Notes: generated by a model from the sequence alone, not told the origin. A DNA stretch of 49,979 nt from Pseudomonas sp. (GCA_030656145.1 JAUSOF010000068.1:1-49979), one strand, 5' to 3'. Shown: positions 41,481-49,902, numbered from the stretch's first letter. A program made the numbers and translations.

Positions 41481-43523
41481 TCAAGCGCGGGCCTGTTCGT
41501 CCGCGAAGTCAAACATGCGTTGGATGGATGCAAAGTCCGGATGGCTGGGGTAACGCCCATGCCACCTGGCTTCGTCTGCGGTGAGTTCGCCGCCAGCGGT
41601 CTGGTGGCTGTCGAGCTGCTGCCATAGGCGGTAGCGGGCCATGGCGTCACCGGGCACCACAAACGCCTCGGCCTCTGCGGCCATCAGTTGGGCCGCGTAC
41701 TGTTGGGCGTTGGCCAGTTGAGCTGGCGCCAACGTGGCGCTGGGTGCGGTGGTTGGGGCGATCATTTCCACGCGGGTGCCGGTCAGCGTTTCGATCTTGT
41801 CGATGCCGCGCTTGATCTGCCCTTGGGCGCGCTTCTCGCGGGCCTGTTCGACCCGGTTGAGCGGCATGTAGTCGCTGGCGTTGCCATCCAGCAGGGCTTC
41901 GCCAAGCAGCTCGCCGTCGAGAGTGCGCACCCATACCCGTGAGGCGTCGCGCACGTCGTAGGCCACCCGCACTTGCTCGCCTTGGAAGTCGCGCAGGGCA
42001 TTGAGGAAGTAGCGGTTGTTATCCCAGGCAACCTCGCCCCGGTGGGTCGTGCGGATCACTTGCGGGCGCATTAGGTCGCCCACCAGCTCGGGCGGCGCGA
42101 TCATCGGTTCCCAGCCGCCGCTGCGTGCTGCGTCCCAAGCTTCGTTCGGGCTCAGGTGGCGCATGCGCCCGGTTTGCGGGTCTCGGCACTTTTCCAGGCC
42201 ACGGTGGGGCCGGTTGTTGTAGTCCTCGATCTCGATTTCTGCGGCGGCCATGAACTCGGCGTGGGTCGGTAGCAGCCGGGTGGTGCCACTGTCGCGCAGT
42301 TGCCGGCGGCTGATCCGGTGCACCTTGCTGCTGGCGTGCTTGTCCATGTCGGCGCCGATGAAACTGGTCAGCTTCTTCGCGGCCCTCACCCACAGGCTCT
42401 GGTGGCTGCGCTCGATCAGGCCACGGGCCTGGCTGTTGTAGGGCAGCGCATGGGCCATTTCGCCGCCGAGACGGTCGACCACTTCGCGCACCGTGTCGTT
42501 GGCAAAGCCGCTGCCGTTGTCGACATAGAAGATGGCGAACATGCCGCCACGCTCGATGGCGTCACGCAGGGCGAACATCACGTCGATGGTGTTTTCGGCC
42601 TCGCCGATGGACACGCCCAGCACCCGGCGCGTGGCCACATCGAGCACCGTGGTGATCTCCGGGCGGTAAGGCTTGCCGGTGTGCGGGTTGATCACCTCGG
42701 CGTCGAACTTGTGGCCGTCGGCGGTGTACACATCGCCCGGTAGCAGGTTCTTGGTGGTGCGGCGACGGAATGGCTGGAAGGCCTTCAACTCTTGAGGGCT
42801 GTGCCGGCCTTGCTCGCGGGCTTCCACGCTCAGCTTATTAAGGAAGCGGCGCACTGCGTGAATGCTCGGGCGCTCGCCCTGGCACTTAGCCGCGTACTCG
42901 GCATAGCTGGCCTCGACGCTGGGCTTGGTCGGCCGCTGGAAGCAGCGCAGAAAGTCCTTGGCCCAACTCGGCACACTCATGTCTTGCTTGCGGCGGCCCG
43001 GAGCAAGGCCGGTTTCACCCTGGCTGCGGTAGTCGGCCAACCAGCGCTTGAGGGTGCGCTCGGACAGGCTGCGATCCTCGCTCTTGCGGTCGTTGGCGCG
43101 AATCACCCGGTCATGCAGGTAGGGGCTCAGGTCGCCGCTTTTGGCCAGGCCGACCAGGGTCATGATCGCCCGCTGCTGGCTGGTCACTTGGCTCATTCGC
43201 TCGATTTCCCGCACAAAGGCCAGCCGCGCCGTCATCACCGAACGTTGCTCATCGCTAAGGCGTGACGCTGAAACGGCGTCACGCTCTACAATAATCGGCA
43301 GGCTTTCGGCTGCTGGTGCGGATTGTGCGGCGGCGACCGACTCGGCGATCAGCGCGGCCTGGGTTTCCTTCGGCAGCACGGCGAAGGCGTACTCGATGGC
43401 CTTGCTGCCGAGGCGGCGCTGGCCTTCCCAGCCTTCGCGCTTTGCGCGTATTTGGATCGCGCGCTCCGTGCCTGGCATGCCTGCCAACCCAGCCAGCTCG
43501 CGGGGGCTGTACCAGTTACGCAT
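41481..43523 (-). CDS. DDE transposase (MuA-like)
   Basis: 680 aa from the ATG at 43523 (MRNWYSPRELAGLAGMPGTERA); a GTG at 43535 would add four residues. The N-terminal MuA-type winged helix (residues ~1-60) is followed by DNA-binding helical domains and the RNase H-like core with Asp269 (VYTADGHKFD), Asp335 (FYVDNGSG) and Glu371 (ARGLIERSHQ), then the C-terminal beta-barrel and MuB-contacting region. It inserts phage DNA into the host and replicates it by transposition. All catalytic residues are intact. Confidence 0.95.
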   Translation of the reverse strand: MRNWYSPRELAGLAGMPGTERAIQIRAKREGWEGQRRLGSKAIEYAFAVLPKETQAALIAESVAAAQSAPAAESLPIIVERDAVSASRLSDEQRSVMTARLAFVREIERMSQVTSQQRAIMTLVGLAKSGDLSPYLHDRVIRANDRKSEDRSLSERTLKRWLADYRSQGETGLAPGRRKQDMSVPSWAKDFLRCFQRPTKPSVEASYAEYAAKCQGERPSIHAVRRFLNKLSVEAREQGRHSPQELKAFQPFRRRTTKNLLPGDVYTADGHKFDAEVINPHTGKPYRPEITTVLDVATRRVLGVSIGEAENTIDVMFALRDAIERGGMFAIFYVDNGSGFANDTVREVVDRLGGEMAHALPYNSQARGLIERSHQSLWVRAAKKLTSFIGADMDKHASSKVHRISRRQLRDSGTTRLLPTHAEFMAAAEIEIEDYNNRPHRGLEKCRDPQTGRMRHLSPNEAWDAARSGGWEPMIAPPELVGDLMRPQVIRTTHRGEVAWDNNRYFLNALRDFQGEQVRVAYDVRDASRVWVRTLDGELLGEALLDGNASDYMPLNRVEQAREKRAQGQIKRGIDKIETLTGTRVEMIAPTTAPSATLAPAQLANAQQYAAQLMAAEAEAFVVPGDAMARYRLWQQLDSHQTAGGELTADEARWHGRYPSHPDFASIQRMFDFADEQARA

Positions 43524-43692
43524 GACTGCGGGCACTCTTTAGCTGCAGCGCGTAGATAAACAGCGCTTGCCATTCGTGTTCACTGAGCTGAGCCGTCTGG
43601 ATGTACTCACGAAACGCAGCCTCGGGGTTGCGCTCGGTCACTTCGATTTGCGGGATGGCCGGTACCGCTGCATTTGCATTCGGACCTTTCAT
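43516..43692 (-). CDS. Small early protein before the transposase
   Basis: 58 aa from the ATG at 43692, overlapping the previous TGA (ATGA). IEVTERNPEAAFREYIQTAQLSEHEWQALFIYALQL is helical. It overlaps the transposase gene start. Unknown role. Confidence 0.6.
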   Translation of the reverse strand: MKGPNANAAVPAIPQIEVTERNPEAAFREYIQTAQLSEHEWQALFIYALQLKSARSHA

Positions 43693-44126
43693 TGCTGCTC
43701 TCCCATCAGTCGTTTCAGTTCTCGCGCTTTGCGGCTGGCGTCTGACGCCACGCGCTCCAGTCGGCCCAGTTCGGCATCCAGCGCCTCGCGGCCATAGGCC
43801 ACCCGGCCGCCGCGCAGGTTCACCTGCCAGTCGGTCAGCACATGGCTGGCGCATACCTCTTCCAGTAGCGCGGCTCTATAGAGCGGTAGGTTGTGGTCGG
43901 CGCGGGCCGGGCTGGCCCAGGCGTCGAGCATGTTCTTGCTTACGTCATCGCCAGACAGGCGCGACATGCGCGCGGCGATCTCGTAGCGATCCAGCTCAGA
44001 ACCCTTGAGCATCTCGCTGACCAGCTCACTGATCTGCACGGCATAGTTGCCGCAGCCGGGAACGGCCAAAACTGGCTGCGGCACAGCGAAGATGTCTATC
44101 GTGCGGTCGTCTTTTCCATGACGCAT
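43689..44126 (-). CDS. Early phage protein between ner and transposase
   Basis: 145 aa. AVQISELVSEMLKGSELDRYEIAARMSRLSGDDVSKNMLDAWASPARADHNLPLYRAALLEEV shows a helix-turn-helix-like helical N-terminal domain; the C-terminal half is a charged coiled coil (GREALDAELGRLERVASDASRKARELKRLM). Conserved in B3-like phages in this slot as far as I recall; function unknown. Confidence 0.65.
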   Translation of the reverse strand: MRHGKDDRTIDIFAVPQPVLAVPGCGNYAVQISELVSEMLKGSELDRYEIAARMSRLSGDDVSKNMLDAWASPARADHNLPLYRAALLEEVCASHVLTDWQVNLRGGRVAYGREALDAELGRLERVASDASRKARELKRLMGEQQ

Positions 44127-44128
44127 GT

Positions 44129-44467
44129 CTAAGCCTCCGTGCCGTTTTTACGGTGCCCAAGGTCATAAGCTGGGTTATGCTCTTGGCTATAAGTTGCGTT
44201 GTTTTCCGCGCGCTGGATGCGAATACGGTGAGGGGTTCCGATCGAACTCCAGCGCTCTGGCCAAAGGTCGATTGGCTTCAGGCTGAGAGCTTTGGCGATG
44301 GCGCGTTCAACGCGCGGGTAAGCGTTGCGCTTGGCGTTCTTCACGGCAGTGCCAGTTACATCAAGGTCTCTGGCGATCTTGGCCAATGAGGTGCCATGCG
44401 CACGCAACTGGTACTTGATCCATTCCCAGCGGATGGATGGATCAATTGGAATGTCGGCTTTGTTCAT
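44129..44467 (-). CDS. ner: Ner-like early regulator
   Basis: 112 aa. SIRWEWIKYQLRAHGTSLAKIARDLDVTGTAVKNAKRNAYPRVERAIAKALSLKPIDLWPERW is the Ner/Nlp winged helix-turn-helix domain. In Mu, Ner represses both the early and the repressor promoters and tips the decision to lytic growth. It is the first leftward gene, divergent from the repressor. AAGGA lies upstream of its ATG. The tail after residue 80 is extra compared with the 75-aa Mu Ner. Confidence 0.88.
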   Translation of the reverse strand: MNKADIPIDPSIRWEWIKYQLRAHGTSLAKIARDLDVTGTAVKNAKRNAYPRVERAIAKALSLKPIDLWPERWSSIGTPHRIRIQRAENNATYSQEHNPAYDLGHRKNGTEA

Positions 44468-44483
44468 GCCTAGCGTCCTTTTT

Positions 44484-44508
44484 AACCACCTGGCAGGGTG
44501 GTTTTTTT
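44484..44508 (+). terminator. Plus-oriented terminator inside the ner leader
   Basis: AACCACC (44484-44490) and GGTGGTT (44497-44503) form a 7-bp stem followed by T7. Read on the plus strand it is a good intrinsic terminator, stopping antisense transcription from the early genes before it reaches the repressor operators. On the ner mRNA it is a plain hairpin. Confidence 0.6.
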
Positions 44509-44535
44509 GGGGTGTCTAACGTTACCTAGGGCATA

Positions 44536-44564
44536 AACATAGCCAGTTATGTCTATGTGGTAAA
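44536..44564 (-). promoter_or_regulatory. Early leftward promoter Pe
   Basis: On the minus strand TTTACC (-35, 44564-44559), a 17-bp spacer and TATGTT (-10, 44541-44536) point toward ner. The -35 overlaps the first operator. Inverted ACATA/TATGT arms across the -10 and spacer might be a Ner site. Confidence 0.65.
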
Positions 44565-44586
44565 GCGAAAAATGGCGTTTCGCTTT
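44562..44586. promoter_or_regulatory. Repressor operator O1
   Basis: AAAGCGAAA (44562-44570) and TTTCGCTTT (44578-44586) are perfect inverted 9-mers spaced by 7 bp. It overlaps the -35 of Pe. Confidence 0.7.
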
Positions 44587-44608
44587 CCATTTCTAGCTTT
44601 GTGGTGTC

Positions 44609-44614
44609 TATAAA
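44609..44614 (+). promoter_or_regulatory. Possible -10 of the repressor promoter
   Basis: TATAAA about 95 bp upstream of the repressor ATG on the plus strand. The -35 region (TTTCCA/TCCATT) is poor and overlaps O1. Confidence 0.35.
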
Positions 44615-44649
44615 TGGCTAAGTTATTGATTGCTAAAGGATTTGAGAGG

Positions 44650-44665
44650 AAGCGAAATTTCGCTT
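44650..44665. promoter_or_regulatory. Repressor operator O2
   Basis: AAGCGAAATTTCGCTT is a perfect 16-bp palindrome of the same GCGAAA half-site, with no spacer. Confidence 0.7.
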
Positions 44666-44680
44666 TCCTTAAATGCTCTG

Positions 44681-44709
44681 TTTCGTTTTCCTCTGGGGGG
44701 AAAGCGAAA
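44681..44709. promoter_or_regulatory. Repressor operator O3
   Basis: TTTCGTTTTCC (44681-44691) and GGAAAGCGAAA (44699-44709) form an inverted pair with one mismatch. The right half runs into the repressor ATG, so binding here would shut off repressor synthesis (autoregulation). Confidence 0.6.
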
Positions 44710-45368
44710 TGAGTGATGACCTGGCTGCACGCATTAGGCAATGCGCAGACTTGGCTGGAAGTGGCGATGAGTTAGCGCGACTAACCGCTATCCCTCGGCG
44801 CACGCTGGAGTACTACCTAACCGGCCAGAGCGAACCAAAGGTGGTGCGCTGCGTTGAGATCGCTAAAGCCGTCGGTGTTGATATTGGCTGGCTGGCATCT
44901 GGTGAAGGCGAAATGCGCCCACAACTAGTCGACGCCACGCAGGACGACGACAAGTACGCATATATTCCGCTCTACGATGCGCGCATTAGCGCTGGTCACG
45001 GCTCCTGGAGCACCGGGGCCCGCATCCTTACGCACCTGGCGTTCACCCGCTACAGCCTGCGGAAGAAGGGACTCGACCCCGCAAACCTATCTGCGGTGCA
45101 GATCGACGGCGACTCGAATGAACCACTTCTGAGCGACGGGGATACGGTTATGGTTGATCACAGCCGTGGCGGTGTTGAAGGCGAGGCGTTCTACGTGATT
45201 CGCCTGGATGACCACCTCTATGCCAAACGCCTCCAGCGCCAGATGGGCGGCGGCGTGGCGGTGATTAGCGCCAATCCCGCTTACCAGACAATGATGGTAG
45301 CCAAGGAGAACCTTCACGAGCTGCAGATCATTGGCCGCGTGGTCTGGGCCGCTGGCTGGATGGTCTGA
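44709..45368 (+). CDS. LexA-like phage repressor (S24 peptidase)
   Basis: 219 aa from the ATG at 44709 (MSDDLAARIRQ), with GGGGGG upstream; the upstream in-frame start at 44673 would add residues from the operator region. N-terminal HTH (about 17-60). C-terminal S24 domain has Ser136 (GDSNEP) and Lys173 (LYAKRL), and the Ala95-Gly96 cleavage site in ISAGHG. These features indicate RecA-stimulated self-cleavage, so DNA damage should induce the prophage. It maintains lysogeny by binding the GCGAAA operators next to it. Confidence 0.93.
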   Translation: MSDDLAARIRQCADLAGSGDELARLTAIPRRTLEYYLTGQSEPKVVRCVEIAKAVGVDIGWLASGEGEMRPQLVDATQDDDKYAYIPLYDARISAGHGSWSTGARILTHLAFTRYSLRKKGLDPANLSAVQIDGDSNEPLLSDGDTVMVDHSRGGVEGEAFYVIRLDDHLYAKRLQRQMGGGVAVISANPAYQTMMVAKENLHELQIIGRVVWAAGWMV

Positions 45369-45400
45369 CCTGGCGCCTCACAAGGCTGTGTGTGGCAGAT

Positions 45401-45578
45401 GCCAAAGAGCCCGCAAAAATGCGGGCTCTTCGATTTGAATGGATGTTTAAGGCTTAGCAGGTATTTGGCACCGGTCGCCCCAGCCGCCTACCACCGAAAC
45501 CCGCGCCGCGTCTGGCCCTCCGAGTTCTTCCGGGCTTATCCGGCTACTTCCGCCATCGCTCCAGCCCTGTGCCAAACA
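45401..45578 (-). repeat. Right-end transposase-binding motif cluster
   Basis: Reading inward from the end: TGTTTGGCACAG (45578-45567), a same-strand ATTTGGCACCG (45463-45473, plus orientation) and TTTGGCAT (45406-45399 on minus). The first is the exact inverse of 12709-12720. Confidence 0.6.
45405..45430 (+). terminator. Terminator of the repressor gene
   Basis: AAGAGCCCGC (45405-45414) and GCGGGCTCTT (45421-45430) form a 10-bp stem with an AAAAAT loop. T residues follow loosely on plus (cgattt); on the minus strand TTT also follows, so it may work both ways. Confidence 0.75.
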
Positions 45579-45628
45579 TAGAACCGCCTCACACATGGGA
45601 TCCCCTGCAGCGCACGGGACGCGGCAAG

Positions 45629-45652
45629 TCCGGGATGACTGTCCCGGATTGC
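45629..45652 (-). terminator. Hairpin after rmlD
   Basis: TCCGGGA and TCCCGGA flank a 6-nt loop just beyond the rmlD stop. There is no clear T tract, so it may be a weak terminator or mRNA end stabiliser. Confidence 0.45.
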
Positions 45653-45660
45653 ACGGGTGC

Positions 45661-46560
45661 TTACTCAGTCGACGGCGTGATGTGCTCAGCGCTGTGCTGG
45701 CTGTGCAGGCATTCAAGCAGGGCGCTGTGCCAGTCGCCCAGTTGGACATGCCAGTCGTGTTGCAGGCGTGTGCAGTCGAGCCGCGAATTGAGCGGACGCT
45801 GCGCAGGCGTGGGGTAGGCACTGGTGGGTATGGGCTGCAGGGTCGCGGTCGCTTTACCCTGCGCGTGCAATTGCTCGGCGATCGCGCTGGCAAAGCCGAA
45901 CCAGGAGGTTTCACCCAGGGCCGTCAGGTGGTAGAGGCCCCAGGGGCCGGCTTGGCCATGGCGCCAATGCTCGACAAGCTGGCGGGTGGCCTCGGCGATG
46001 CTGCCGGCCCAGGTCGGTGCGCCGATCTGGTCGGCCACCACATTCAGGCTGTCGCGCTCTTGCAGCAGGCGTTGCATGGTCAGCAAAAAATTCTTGCCGT
46101 GCAGCGAGTAGACCCAGCTGGTGCGCAGGATCAAATGCGCGCCGCCAACCGCCTGGATTGCCTGTTCCCCGGCCAGCTTGCTGCGGCCGTAGACCCCTAG
46201 CGGCTTGGGCGCGTCGTCCTCGGCATAGGCGGTATTTTTTCTGCCGTCGAACACATAGTCGGTGGAGTAATGAATCAGCGGTGCGCCCAGTGCGGCGGCT
46301 TCCTCGGCGAGAATCCCAGGCGCCGTGGCGTTGATGGCGAAGGCCAGTTGCGCGTCACTCTCGGCCTGATCGACCGCGGTGTAGGCCGCAGCATTGATGA
46401 TCAGCGCGGGCTGCACTGCACGCACCTGCTGGCGAATCTGCTCAGGCTGGCTCAGGTCGAGCCGGTCGCGGCCGCACACGATCAGCTCGTCTTGTCCGCG
46501 CAGGCTCAATTGCAGCTCGCGACTGACCTGGCCGTGCTCGCCGAGCAACAGTATCTTCAT
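45661..46560 (-). CDS. rmlD: dTDP-4-dehydrorhamnose reductase RmlD
   Basis: 299 aa from the ATG at 46560 ([17 protein letters not shown]), which overlaps the rmlC TGA as ATGA; the open frame extends upstream but only as shadow. NAD(P)-binding GEHGQVG-type loop at residues 7-12 and catalytic YGRSK (Y-x3-K). It reduces dTDP-4-keto-L-rhamnose to dTDP-L-rhamnose, the sugar donor for LPS core/O-antigen and rhamnolipids. It is the last gene of the operon here, whereas P. aeruginosa has rmlBDAC. Confidence 0.94.
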   Translation of the reverse strand: MKILLLGEHGQVSRELQLSLRGQDELIVCGRDRLDLSQPEQIRQQVRAVQPALIINAAAYTAVDQAESDAQLAFAINATAPGILAEEAAALGAPLIHYSTDYVFDGRKNTAYAEDDAPKPLGVYGRSKLAGEQAIQAVGGAHLILRTSWVYSLHGKNFLLTMQRLLQERDSLNVVADQIGAPTWAGSIAEATRQLVEHWRHGQAGPWGLYHLTALGETSWFGFASAIAEQLHAQGKATATLQPIPTSAYPTPAQRPLNSRLDCTRLQHDWHVQLGDWHSALLECLHSQHSAEHITPSTE

Positions 46561-47102
46561 GGGAACACCTGCGCATCGGCGAAGCTGATACCGGCCTGAT
46601 CCTTGACTGATAGCTGCGGCGCGCCATCCAGCGGCCAGTCGATGGCCAGGCTCGGGTCGTCCCAGCGGATGCAACGCTCATGGGCCGGCGCGTAGTAGTC
46701 GGTGGTCTTGTAGAGGAATTCGGCGTATTCGCTGAGTACCAGAAAACCGTGAGCGAAGCCTTCCGGCACCCACAGTTGGCGCTTGTTTTCGGCTGACAGA
46801 TGGACGCCGGCCCACTGGCCAAAGGTCGGCGAGCTGCGGCGAATATCCACCGCCACGTCGTACACCTCGCCCGCGGTGACCCGCACCAGCTTGCCCTGGG
46901 CCTGCTGCAGTTGGTAGTGCAGGCCGCGCAGCACGCCGCGCTGCGAGCGCGAGTGGTTGTCCTGGACGAACTCGCGGTTCAGGCCGGTGGCCTCGCTAAA
47001 GGCGCGGGCGTTGAAACTCTCGTAGAAGAAGCCGCGTTCGTCGCCGAACACCCGGGGTTCGAGGATCAACACCTCCGGCAGTTCGCTGGCAATCACCTTC
47101 AT
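46557..47102 (-). CDS. rmlC: dTDP-4-dehydrorhamnose 3,5-epimerase RmlC
   Basis: 181 aa, standard length. The cupin core has the catalytic histidine in [10 protein letters not shown] and later signatures [28 protein letters not shown] and [13 protein letters not shown]. It epimerises C3 and C5 of dTDP-4-keto-6-deoxyglucose. It overlaps rmlA and rmlD by 4 bp each. Confidence 0.96.
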   Translation of the reverse strand: MKVIASELPEVLILEPRVFGDERGFFYESFNARAFSEATGLNREFVQDNHSRSQRGVLRGLHYQLQQAQGKLVRVTAGEVYDVAVDIRRSSPTFGQWAGVHLSAENKRQLWVPEGFAHGFLVLSEYAEFLYKTTDYYAPAHERCIRWDDPSLAIDWPLDGAPQLSVKDQAGISFADAQVFP

Positions 47103-47971
47103 GGGTGCTCCTCGGCTAGTTTGTACAGGTATTGGCCGTAGCCGGTCTTGCCGAAGGCCTGGGCCTGGCTGAGCAGCTGTTGCTTGTTGATCCAGCCATT
47201 ATTGAAGGCGATCTCTTCCAGGCAGGCGACTTTCAGGCCCTGGCGGTGTTCGATGGTCTGTACGTATTGCGAGGCTTCCAGCAGGCTGTCGTGGGTGCCG
47301 GTGTCGAGCCAGGCAAAGCCCCGGCCGAAGCGCTCGACATGCAGGTCGCCGCGCTCGAGGTAGGCGTTGTTGATGTCGGTGATCTCCAGTTCGCCGCGTG
47401 GCGAGGGCTTGACCGCCTTGGCGATCTCGATCACATCGTTATCGTAGAAATACAGGCCGGTTACCGCGTAGCTGGATTTCGCTTTTACCGGTTTTTCCTC
47501 GATGGAGAGGGCCCGGCCGTTGGCATCGAACTCGACCACGCCGAAGCGCTCGGGGTCCTTGACCCAGTAGCCGAAAATCGTCGCCCCGCTGGGCTCGGCA
47601 GCGGCGCGCAGGAGTTTTTCGGTGAAGTGCTGGCCGTGAAAGATATTGTCGCCGAGGATCAGGCACACCGGGTCGCTGCCGATGAACGACTGGCCGATCA
47701 GAAAGGCCTGGGCCAGACCTTCCGGTGCCGGCTGTTCGGCGTAGACGAAACGCACGCCGAACTGGCTGCCGTCACCGAGCATCTTCTGAAAATTAGGCAG
47801 ATCCACGGGCGTGGAGATAATCAGAATCTCGCGGATCCCGGCGAGCATCAGCACCGAGATCGGGTAGTAGATCATCGGCTTGTCGTAGATCGGCAGCAGC
47901 TGCTTCGACACCCCGAGGGTGATCGGGTGCAGGCGGCTGCCAGAGCCACCAGCGAGAATTATTCCTTTCAT
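47099..47971 (-). CDS. rmlA: Glucose-1-phosphate thymidylyltransferase RmlA
   Basis: 290 aa. The nucleotide-binding signature [11 protein letters not shown] with [11 protein letters not shown] opens the protein, and ILGDNIFHG and EKPVKAKS follow. It makes dTDP-glucose from dTTP and glucose-1-phosphate and is the control point, inhibited by dTDP-rhamnose in this family. ATGA overlap with rmlB. Confidence 0.97.
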   Translation of the reverse strand: MKGIILAGGSGSRLHPITLGVSKQLLPIYDKPMIYYPISVLMLAGIREILIISTPVDLPNFQKMLGDGSQFGVRFVYAEQPAPEGLAQAFLIGQSFIGSDPVCLILGDNIFHGQHFTEKLLRAAAEPSGATIFGYWVKDPERFGVVEFDANGRALSIEEKPVKAKSSYAVTGLYFYDNDVIEIAKAVKPSPRGELEITDINNAYLERGDLHVERFGRGFAWLDTGTHDSLLEASQYVQTIEHRQGLKVACLEEIAFNNGWINKQQLLSQAQAFGKTGYGQYLYKLAEEHP

Positions 47972-49035
47972 CGTCCTGCTCCTTCAAGTGCGCCGAGGCG
48001 TTCGCGTTGATAGCTGCCATCCTGCACGCGGCGGCACCAGTCGAGGTTATCCAGGTACCACAACACCGTTTTGCGCAGGCCGCTGTCGAAGGTTTCAGTT
48101 GGTTTCCAGCCCAGTTCGCGTTCGATCTTGCTGGCGTCGATGGCGTAGCGCAGGTCATGGCCAGGGCGATCGGTAACAAAGCTGATTTGTTCCTTATAAA
48201 AGCCCTTGGCGCGCGGCGCCAGTTCATCAAGCAGGGCGCAGATGCTCTCCACTACATGCAGGTTGGTCTGCTCGTTATGCCCGCCAATGTTGTAAGTCTC
48301 GCCCACCCGGCCCTCGCTCACCACCTTGAACAGGGCGCGGGCATGGTCCTCGACATACAACCAGTCACGCACCTGCTGGCCGTTGCCATACACCGGCAGC
48401 GGCTTGCCATCCAGGGCGTTGAGAATCACCAGCGGGATCAGTTTTTCCGGGAAGTGATAGGGGCCGTAGTTGTTCGAGCAATTGGTCAGCAGAACCGGCA
48501 GGCCATAGGTCCGCTGCCAGGCGCGAACCAGGTGGTCGGAGGCCGCCTTGCTCGCCGAGTAGGGCGAGCTGGGCGCGTAGGGCGTGCTCTCGGTGAACAG
48601 CTCGTCAACGCCATGCAGGTCGCCATACACCTCGTCGGTGGAAATATGGTGGAAGCGAAAGGCCTGCCTGCGTGCCTCATCCAGCTGCAGCCAATAGGCG
48701 CGGGTGGCCTCCAGCAAGGCATAGGTGCCGACGATATTGGTCTGGATAAAGGCTGCAGGGCCATCGATGGAACGATCCACATGCGACTCGGCCGCCAGGT
48801 GCATGATAGCGTCCGGCTGAAACTCGGCAAGGGCCCGGCTGACCACCGCGCTATCGCCGATATCGGCCTGCAGGAACTGGTAGCGCGGGTTGTCCGCGAC
48901 GCTGGCCAGCGACTCGAGGTTGCCGGCGTAGGTCAGTTTGTCCAGGTTCAGCACCTGGTGCTGGGTGTCGTTGAGCAGGTGGCGAATCAGCGCCGAGCCG
49001 ATAAAGCCCGCGCCGCCAGTGACCAGAATACGCAT
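47968..49035 (-). CDS. rmlB: dTDP-glucose 4,6-dehydratase RmlB
   Basis: 355 aa. Rossmann motif GGAGFIGS at 7-14, active-site STDEVYGDL, and the Y-x3-K pair in [10 protein letters not shown]. It converts dTDP-glucose to dTDP-4-keto-6-deoxyglucose using bound NAD+. It is first in the rmlBACD operon; each downstream gene begins in an ATGA overlap, so all four are translationally coupled. The promoter must lie in the 211 bp up to the tRNA terminator, but no clear match was found. Confidence 0.97.
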   Translation of the reverse strand: MRILVTGGAGFIGSALIRHLLNDTQHQVLNLDKLTYAGNLESLASVADNPRYQFLQADIGDSAVVSRALAEFQPDAIMHLAAESHVDRSIDGPAAFIQTNIVGTYALLEATRAYWLQLDEARRQAFRFHHISTDEVYGDLHGVDELFTESTPYAPSSPYSASKAASDHLVRAWQRTYGLPVLLTNCSNNYGPYHFPEKLIPLVILNALDGKPLPVYGNGQQVRDWLYVEDHARALFKVVSEGRVGETYNIGGHNEQTNLHVVESICALLDELAPRAKGFYKEQISFVTDRPGHDLRYAIDASKIERELGWKPTETFDSGLRKTVLWYLDNLDWCRRVQDGSYQRERLGALEGAGR

Positions 49036-49203
49036 GAAATGGGTGCCTTCTTCGACATGCTTTGAACATCCGACTCAAGCTTGTCGGCTGAACGCCTCGG
49101 CCGCAAGCGCTGGATGCCGCTTGGCGCGCGCCGCGGCAACGGCGCCGGCCTGCAGCGAAGCAGGGTTTTGCCGATGCGCGTATCGTCGCCATGCTCCAGA
49201 AAC

Positions 49204-49229
49204 AAAAAAGGCCCACCTTGCGGTGAGCC
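49204..49229 (-). terminator. Intrinsic terminator of tRNA-Thr
   Basis: On the minus strand GGCTCACC-GCAA-GGTGGGCC forms an 8-bp stem (one G-T) with a GNRA loop, followed by six T. It starts about 17 bp after the tRNA 3' end. Confidence 0.9.
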
Positions 49230-49246
49230 TAAGTCGTTGTTTCGTA

Positions 49247-49322
<76 letters not shown>

Positions 49323-49902
49323 ATTTCAGGGTCGCCATTATATCCATTCATTTGGCCGAGTAAAGTCGTCTGCGCATTGTTTATGCTGATTATTTTAAGG
49401 GGCCGGTCAGCCGAACGTTGGTAAGACGTGCGTGACGTTCTCAGGCTTGTCTCGGACGTGGTCGGTGGGCAGGGGTTTTTCCGGGTTTGCGCATCCTGGG
49501 GATGCGTTGGTGGCATTGCGCGCATCTCTATCAATCGCAGCGCCGCTGTAGCGATGGCCCTCAGCCGGGCTGAAGGCAGTGCTTTTGGGCGGGCTGCCGG
49601 CAGCAGGGCGTGCCGTGTGCAGGTGACTGTGGGTTGATAAGTGCGGCAAGCAAACCCGTTTTTGGCGTTTTTGGCGACGACTTGTGAAATCCTTATGCAC
49701 AAGCGGGTATGTTTTTTGATAAGTACACCTTCATTTTGTGAGGTGTTTCGTTGCTTTTTATAAGTACATGTTTTTATTGTCTTTTGTGCGTTGATTAAAA
49801 AACAAGCAGGCAGCCCTGGGGCCGATGCCAGGGCCGCTAGGTGAATCTGCTCAGAATCTATCAACACAGTTATCCACAGATAATGTGGGTAACTTGAGTG
49901 GC
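49323..49902. other. Non-coding region with DnaA-box-like pair
   Basis: 580 bp between the tRNA and the last partial gene. It should hold the tRNA promoter near the left end. The part from 49640 to 49890 is AT-rich and contains the DnaA-box-like pair. Short open frames here (for example 49428-49637 plus strand) have no recognisable content. Confidence 0.55.
49870..49892. promoter_or_regulatory. Inverted pair of DnaA-box-like sequences
   Basis: TTATCCACA (49870-49878) is a perfect consensus DnaA box. The inverse, TGTGGGTAA (49884-49892), is the complement of TTACCCACA, one base from consensus. They are 5 bp apart and lie 10 bp before the stop of the next gene, at the edge of an AT-rich stretch. 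Confidence 0.5.

Larger units (their letters stand above)
12595..45578. mobile_element. B3-like transposable prophage
   Basis: About 33 kb containing a DDE transposase, MuB-like ATPase, Ner, a LexA-like repressor, GemA, Mor, Mu-type packaging and head genes, and a long-tail (siphovirus) module, in the order known for B3-like phages. There is no tyrosine or serine integrase. Limits are set at TGTTTGGC (12595) and its inverse GCCAAACA (ending 45578), which give the 5'-TG...CA-3' ends expected of Mu-type elements. Host genes flank closely: dctB on the left and rmlD on the right. The usual 5-6 bp target duplication is not visible at these limits (left flank GATGC, right flank TAGAA), so the ends may be off by some bases or one flank has changed. 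At ~33 kb it is somewhat smaller than B3 (about 38 kb). Core structural genes look intact. Confidence 0.88.
45369..45660. other. Right prophage end and host junction
   Basis: Non-coding between the repressor and rmlD. It holds the repressor terminator, right-end TTTGGCA motifs, the phage end (45578) and a short host stretch with the hairpin after rmlD. Confidence 0.65.

Noticed and set aside
49428..49637. 69-codon plus-strand open frame
   Set aside because: No recognisable motif and no good start context; probably chance.
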